From Collodictyon triciliatum (Eukaryota; CRuMs), in contig JBHJMP010000506.1 in the NCBI GenBank assembly GCA_043381765.1, forward strand, positions 1 through 23,113: a stretch of DNA of 23,113 bases. The letters are read 5' to 3'. The translations under genes were made by a program, and so were the position numbers. Below the pieces are notes generated by a model that had not been told where the DNA came from, did no database searches, and saw only the letters and a list, made by a program, of their open reading frames with translations. Shown in pieces: positions 18,691 to 23,113 of this stretch; the first letter of the stretch is position 1, and each line of letters begins with the position of its first letter.

Positions 18691-19418
18691 TCACAAACCC
18701 ATCTTTCTCTTTTGAAAAAGTTGCTGCTGTATGTGCGCTGCCTAATTTGGATTGATAAACTTTTATGAGCAGAAAATAAAGGTAACCAAGGTCATCTTGC
18801 TTACCATATTGTCACCTTACTCTGCTGATAATGATTATTCGCCACAAATTCAAACAATAAACTAGCTCGTAGAAGTATCAGGAGATTTTTATATAATCAA
18901 CATAACCAGATATTCAGGAACCTTTATCTTGTCAAAACTATCAGATACATACCAAAAGACTCGCTTGGATTCTTTCAATTTACTAGAAGCTATAGTTGTT
19001 ATTATTATTATCGAAATCGATCATATGTCGGATTGTTTATTCCCCTTCTCCTTTTGTTCCAAACGTGTTGCACTTCTGTAATATCAAATCCTCTAGCAAG
19101 AGAGGACAGAGTAAATGAAGGAAACATCAAGGGAAAAAAAAATATAGAAGAGCCCAAAAGAAAGGAACACGACATTTGTTGGTTGCCCTCCTATCATCTC
19201 GAAATTAGTAAAGTCACTTATTCATTCCTCTGACTAGTTTTTTTTTCTTCGAAAGTGTGGTAGTAATAACAAGCTTATACGCGCGTATAATTTCGTCCTA
19301 TTTACAGATGATACGAAAAATAAAAGAAATTATAACAGGACATTTAAACAAGACTCTCGAACTTTTTGGAGCTGGTTAACTTGACAAATGAGGCGATGTA
19401 TCTTTAGTCCAAAATGCA
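18691..19418. other. Convergent intergenic region, no supported gene
   Basis: It lies between the 3' ends of the receptor (plus) and the lipid kinase (minus). It is AT-rich, with a short TTATTATTATTA tract near 18999. The 66-codon open frame at 19033-19233 (plus) shows no recognisable domain, and I do not call it a gene. Confidence 0.6.
18775..18780 (+). promoter_or_regulatory. Candidate polyadenylation signal of the receptor gene
   Basis: AATAAA lies 85 bp after the receptor stop codon (18690), on the right strand and at a plausible distance. It is the first such hexamer downstream of the stop. Confidence 0.45.
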
Positions 19419-20706
19419 TCATAACTCCATATCTTGAGAAATTCTATGGAAGGTTGAGTCACTTATGAAAAGGGATGCCATCATAAGTGAGGCTCCAGTT
19501 AGGACTGGTACCAGTAAATTGTCATCAATAGACCCTGCAACAAGCTCAGACAGGCCTGTCGCTACCCCTGTGAGTAGTGGTAATATCTTGAATACAGCCA
19601 TCCAGGAAATAGAATAATACCTATATAGACGTAACCAAGCAAATGGGAAACAAACCCGCAACAGCAGACATAAAAAGAGATTCTGCCATCCCCAAATTTC
19701 CAATTTCGTTGGTCATAAATAATAGACTGTAAACAGAACAAAACGAAAAGAAAATGGCAAATATTGAGCCGATAATACTCTTGTTATTGGATAGCCGCTT
19801 GTACTTGGCACCATATCTCGAGCCGAAAACAGACGCGGCAGGATCTCCAATCCCGAGGCATATAATGCTCATCATGGCTGTACCAGAAGGAAGATAAATA
19901 TATTATTATTGAGCCAGAATGACGCAGTTTAACTCAATAGGGTTCTCAATTCATATGAGCATACAGGGTCCGAAATAAAACAATTATCTCGGAGTCTTAC
20001 TGACCGATTTTCTTGGGAAATGCAATGATAGATATAGCGCTTCCAGTGAGATACCTTATTGATGAGTTATATGAGCACACTTATTAACTGTATTTCATAC
20101 AAGCGAAAAATTAATGTTCCAAAGAAAAATGAACAGTACCACGTTGTACCAGTGACTCTCATCGCTTCGTGAGGTCGCAGTAATTTCATCGGTCCTTTAA
20201 AATATTTAAAAGATATTAATTATATGCATGTATGTGTAATTTGTAAATAGCTGCATTCTCACTATATATGCCATACTAGAGCGTGAATCAATGCACCATA
20301 CCATTTACCAATTTAGATGCGATAAACAACGAGATATGAATATGCTACCTAGGAATGAGAGATATATCTCATTCAGAGCAGACCAGCGGAGTCGGGCAAC
20401 GTCCACAAATCCCAGACCTATCGCAATTGTCGAGATAATCCATACAGCCATCTCCTTCTCAACCCGATGGTACCAATAGACTGTTATGAAACTCTGCAAT
20501 TATGCCATGCAAATATTTAGAAAAAATATCGGCAGACACTGCCAGCATACAGACTTGATGCATTATGCCCAACCAAATAAAATCAAGATGAAGAGTTGGG
20601 CGAATACATAAAGAATTACTCATGGATCAAGACATAGGTATCGTACCCCAACAATATGCCAAACTTTTCGAGGCGGGCCCTCTTCGATCGGGCTCTGATT
20701 CTTCAT
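19419..20706 (-). CDS. CTP-dependent lipid kinase family protein (dolichol/phytol/DAG kinase-like)
   Basis: My six-exon model, in coding order, is 20706-20647, 20493-20349, 20194-20140, 20054-20005, 19877-19656 and 19567-19419, giving 226 aa with all phases consistent. Family landmarks in order are RKVWHIVG (about 13-20), a transmembrane pair (EKEMAVWIISTIAIGLGFVD) ending in VARLRW, RPHEAMRVTG, WYLTGSAISII, GIGDPAASVFGSRYG (about 113-127), NNKSIIGSI, and GLSELVAGSIDDNLLVPVLT near the C-terminus. GDPAA, the KSxxGS loop and the DDN motif are hallmarks of the DGK1/SEC59/VTE5 group. This group uses CTP to phosphorylate a membrane lipid alcohol, typically in the ER. Substrate (dolichol, diacylglycerol or phytol-like) cannot be decided; the short length is nearest the DGK1/phytol-kinase type. 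The least certain boundary is the last intron, where donor GCGG|GTTTGT was preferred because it gives a contiguous SAVAGVATGLSE. Confidence 0.85.
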
Positions 20707-20724
20707 ACCGACTAAGTGGGTGAG

Positions 20725-20764
20725 TCAGTCAATTAGTCAGTCAGTCAGTCAGTCAGTCAGTCAG
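20725..20764. repeat. (TCAG)n tetranucleotide repeat
   Basis: About ten AGTC/TCAG units with one variant (AATTAGTC) start roughly 20 bp upstream of the lipid kinase start codon on the minus strand. It may lie in that gene's 5' UTR or promoter. Confidence 0.92.
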
Positions 20765-20788
20765 CCAATGAGCGTGAGTCCCTCCTGT

Positions 20789-20789
<1 letters not shown>

Positions 20790-20821
<32 letters not shown>
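20790..20821. repeat. Poly-A run (about 32 bp)
   Basis: An uninterrupted A tract on the plus strand (T on the minus) between the divergent promoters. Confidence 0.95.
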
Positions 20822-20825
<4 letters not shown>

Positions 20826-21118
20826 TCAGAACTCAACAGTGCAGCACAGTTTTAGCCCAACACCACATGATGCGGAAGTGGGTATATTTGGCTGCATATG
20901 AGACAACCCGTTTCTTTCCTTTAATGAATTCATACCTAGTATAGAATTCTATTATAGATTTTTTCAATGAATTTTCTCAATAATTATTTAACTTTACAAG
21001 ATAGTTTGATCGGGCATTGCGACAACCATCGATCTCTTACAGTTCGGTCCCTTCCCCAAGAATCCCTCGCGCACGTCGGCTCCGAGCAATCAGGCCTTCA
21101 ACCAAACCCCTAATCTAC

Positions 21119-21589
21119 GTAAGTCCCTCCCCTGCTCGCACTATGTATAACCCAAAAGGCCAGTGGAGAGAGTACAACACTTTTCACGGGCGAAGCATTT
21201 GCCAGAGTGTTCGTAGTCAAACAGGGGGCAGCCTGAAGTCTGTCACACTGGAGTAGTGTGAAACAGACCAAGTGTATTAGGATTTTTCGAGTATCACGAA
21301 TCTCAGATGACCAAAACGATACAGTATCGTGTCTAACGGCGCCAGCTTGAAATCCGCAGAAAAATCCCTAAAGAACAAAATTATGGCCAAATAGCTCCAA
21401 ATTCTACCTCGATCCGTGCCACTCTCAATTTTCCGACCCCAATCCCAGCGATCCATTCAACCCCCTCGCTTGCAAACTCTCCACCTCCTGTCTGATAGTG
21501 GCCATTGCTGATCGCTTTGATACCTCAAGGCTTTCCTTTATTAACGCAACACACTTCAATATATCTTCTTACTGCGCCTCTCCCTACAG
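21119..21589 (+). other. Possible 5'-UTR intron of RPS9
   Basis: A strong donor, TAC|GTAAGT, at 21119 and a pyrimidine-rich acceptor, CTCCCTACAG, ending at 21589 directly before the RPS9 ATG would define an intron in the leader. First introns in the 5' UTR are common in ribosomal protein genes. Transcript evidence is absent, so this is inference. Confidence 0.3.
21238..21268. repeat. Hairpin upstream of RPS9
   Basis: Left arm GTCTGTCACACT (21238-21249) pairs with AGTGTG (21255-21260) and ACAGAC (21263-21268). This leaves a 2-nt AA bulge and a 5-nt loop GGAGT. It lies about 320 bp upstream of the RPS9 ATG. Function unknown. Confidence 0.75.
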
Positions 21590-21590
21590 G

Positions 21591-22430
21591 ATGAGTCTTC
21601 GTAACCGTAAGCCCTTTTTTTAACTTTGAATTTTTACACCTCACTTCCCCTCACATCAACTTACTGATCGTGCACTTGTGTCACAAAGACAGCAAAACCG
21701 CCAAGCCTCCTCGCCGCCCCTACGAGAAGGAGCGCCTTGACAACGAACTCAAGCTCATCGGTGAGTACGGCCTCAAGAACAAGCGTGAGGTGTGGCGTGT
21801 TCAGCTGACTGTCGCCAAGATCCGTACCGCTGCTCGTGAGCTCCTTACCCTTGAAGAGAAGCACCCCCGCCGTGTGTTTGAGGTACGCACCTATTCCTTT
21901 GCTGTTGCGCAGATTCCACGAAGCATTCAACCCGACGCACGCCCTTCATCAGTTCGCTATCTCCCTTTAGGGTACCGCTCTCCTCCGCCGCCTCTCTCGT
22001 TTGGGTGTGCTCGATGACAGCCGCCTCAAGCTCGATTACGTCCTTGGTCTTAAGACTCAGGACTTCCTTGAGCGCAGACTCCAGACCCAGGTCCTCAAGC
22101 TCGGCCTTGCCAAGTCCATCCATCACGCCCGTGTTCTGATCCGCCAGCGCCACATTCGGTACCAAGAGAGTCTCATGAACCGTTCCCCGTATAGCCAACC
22201 GAACTTCTCTCCCACTCATATTCTTCCGCTTCCATTTGCCCAGCGTCGGAAAGCAGCTCGTTGACGTCCCCTCGTTCATGGTCCGCGTCGACAGCCAGAA
22301 GCACATCGACTTTGCCTCCACCTCGCCCTTCGGTGGAGCCCGCGCTGGCCGCGTCAAGCGCCGCTCTGAGCGCAATGCCAAGGAGAAGGCTCAGGGAGGA
22401 GATGCCGAGGAAGAGGAGGAAGACTCTTAA
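21591..22430 (+). CDS. RPS9: 40S ribosomal protein S9 (uS4)
   Basis: Encodes the small-subunit protein uS4, which binds 18S rRNA early in assembly. Exons are 21591-21606, 21689-21882, 21971-22158 and 22244-22430, giving 194 aa, the same as the human protein. Sequence landmarks are [56 protein letters not shown], then the S4 RNA-binding fold with [39 protein letters not shown] and [34 protein letters not shown] and the acidic tail EEEEEDS. The start is the 5-codon first exon MSLRN, spliced in phase 1; the tiny first exon is typical of ribosomal protein genes. Introns are 82-88 bp. Codons end mostly in C or G, unlike the AT-rich receptor gene, consistent with high expression. Intact. Confidence 0.97.
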
Positions 22431-22683
22431 ATCTCTAGCCCTCTGCTTCTGTTCTATAAACAGAGTCAAACGTACTCAACTGACTTCATTCGCTCCCAAT
22501 CGCCCCAGAGCCCTGCTTCGATAGATTTTTTTCCTAGCTTGTCCTATACTTCTTGCCTGGATCCGCACCTGCTTGTATCGCTTACTGCGACGACCTTCTA
22601 GCGTTCCCCTTTGCCACTATTTTCATATGCTCTTTCATTTTATTCTTATACCCACTGGTAAGGGTGTCGTGTGGCGTATCGCC
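22431..22683. other. Convergent 3' flanks of RPS9 and reductase
   Basis: 253 bp between two stop codons on opposite strands. It is pyrimidine-rich on the plus strand, with no gene seen. Confidence 0.6.
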
Positions 22684-23113
22684 TTATATCTTGACTACAG
22701 CCTTGCCGATGTTTGCGCCGACAAAGAGACCCAGGAAGGCCTCAGGCACCTTTTCCAGTCCGTCGTATACAGTCTCGCGGGACTTGACGGCTCCTTCCTT
22801 GACCCACTTTGCCAGCTGGGCGCCGGCGTCGGGGTACTTTGGGACGAGATCAAAGACGATGAAGCCCTGGAAGATGAGGCGCTTGGTGACGATGTAGAAG
22901 AGGTTCTTGACTCCGTAGCGGTCCTTCTCGGGCGTGTCGTACTGGGAAATCGATCCGCACGCAATGACCCGGCCGTTCAGCTTCATATGCCCGAGCGTCT
23001 GGTCGAGCGTCTCGCCGCCCACATTGTCGAAGTAGATGTCCACGCCTCCAGGGACGCTGCTGGCCAGGAATGCATCGGCCGAGGTTGTCTTGTAGTTGTA
23101 CGCCCCGTCAAAC
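22684..23113 (-). CDS. NADP-dependent MDR reductase (prostaglandin/alkenal reductase type), C-terminal part
   Basis: The open frame runs uninterrupted from the window edge (23113) to TAA at 22686-22684, giving 143 residues of the C-terminal half; the N-terminus lies outside. Recognisable features are YNYKTT, GGVDIYFDNVGGETLDQ (the V-D-x-Y-F-D-N-V-G-G signature), NGRVIACGSISQYD, FQGFIVFD, VKSRETVYDGLEKVPEAF and the end NIGKAVVKI. These match the medium-chain dehydrogenase/reductase subfamily of prostaglandin reductase (LTB4 12-hydroxydehydrogenase), plant alkenal double-bond reductase and bacterial YncB/CurA. These are cytosolic NADPH-dependent enzymes that reduce alpha,beta-unsaturated carbonyls and lack catalytic zinc. 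There is no intron in the visible part. Codons are strongly G/C-ending, like RPS9. Exact substrate unknown. Confidence 0.9.
   Translation of the reverse strand, partial: FDGAYNYKTTSADAFLASSVPGGVDIYFDNVGGETLDQTLGHMKLNGRVIACGSISQYDTPEKDRYGVKNLFYIVTKRLIFQGFIVFDLVPKYPDAGAQLAKWVKEGAVKSRETVYDGLEKVPEAFLGLFVGANIGKAVVKI

Larger units (their letters stand above)
20707..21590. other. Divergent intergenic region between lipid kinase and RPS9 genes
   Basis: The two genes are transcribed away from each other, so both promoters lie here. The region holds a TCAG microsatellite, a poly-A run, a hairpin (21238-21268) and a possible 5'-UTR intron of RPS9. No coding gene is supported. Confidence 0.6.

Noticed and set aside
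21845-22381. 178-codon open frame on the minus strand over RPS9
   Set aside because: Antisense shadow of the GC-rich RPS9 exons; the plus-strand uS4 identity is unambiguous.
22695-22964. 89-codon Ser/Arg-rich open frame on the minus strand
   Set aside because: Out-of-frame shadow of the MDR reductase reading frame.

Overview
This is a eukaryotic window, most likely from an amoebozoan-type protist. Three things point there. The introns are dense, short and AT-rich (mostly about 60-250 bp, GT-AG with a few GC-AG). The kinases are tyrosine-kinase-like (TKL). A single receptor combines kinase, nucleotidyl cyclase and kinase domains. Three runs of exactly 100 N mark draft-assembly gaps, each sitting inside a microsatellite. 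The species cannot be named from this sequence alone.

Layout: (1) 1-397 is an A-rich tandem repeat followed by a near-perfect 16-bp-stem palindrome. (2) 398-1920, minus strand, is a six-exon proteasome beta-7 (PSMB4-type) gene. (3) 1921-3821 is a gene-poor divergent intergenic stretch. (4) 3822-18690, plus strand, is one very large gene that I reconstruct as 52 exons encoding about 2,294 aa. (5) 18691-19418 is an intergenic stretch between convergent genes. (6) 19419-20706, minus strand, is a six-exon CTP-dependent lipid (dolichol/phytol/diacylglycerol) kinase-family membrane protein. (7) 20707-21590 is a divergent intergenic region with a TCAG microsatellite, a poly-A run and a hairpin. (8) 21591-22430, plus strand, is a four-exon ribosomal protein uS4 (RPS9) gene. 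(9) 22684-23113, minus strand, is the C-terminal part of a zinc-free MDR-family NADP-dependent alkenal/prostaglandin-type reductase, cut by the window edge.

The centrepiece is the 3822-18690 gene. It encodes a signal peptide, then six tandem copies of a roughly 200-240-residue beta-rich module. That module resembles the C-terminal binding module of bacterial and archaeal glucodextranases/amylopullulanases (Glucodextran_C, as I remember the family). Next come a single transmembrane helix, a TKL kinase, a class III nucleotidyl cyclase domain with altered active-site residues, and a second TKL kinase. The plausible reading is a phagotroph's surface receptor that senses a carbohydrate or bacterial surface through a prokaryote-like binding array and signals through two kinases and a regulatory or cyclic-nucleotide domain. 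The model is in frame across all exons except for one apparent 1-nt loss in exon 18. Adding that base makes the whole coding length divisible by three.

The neighbouring genes are ordinary housekeeping genes (proteasome, ribosome, lipid kinase, oxidoreductase) and have no evident functional link to the receptor. RPS9 and the reductase use mostly G/C-ending codons. The receptor is AT-rich and full of intronic microsatellites.
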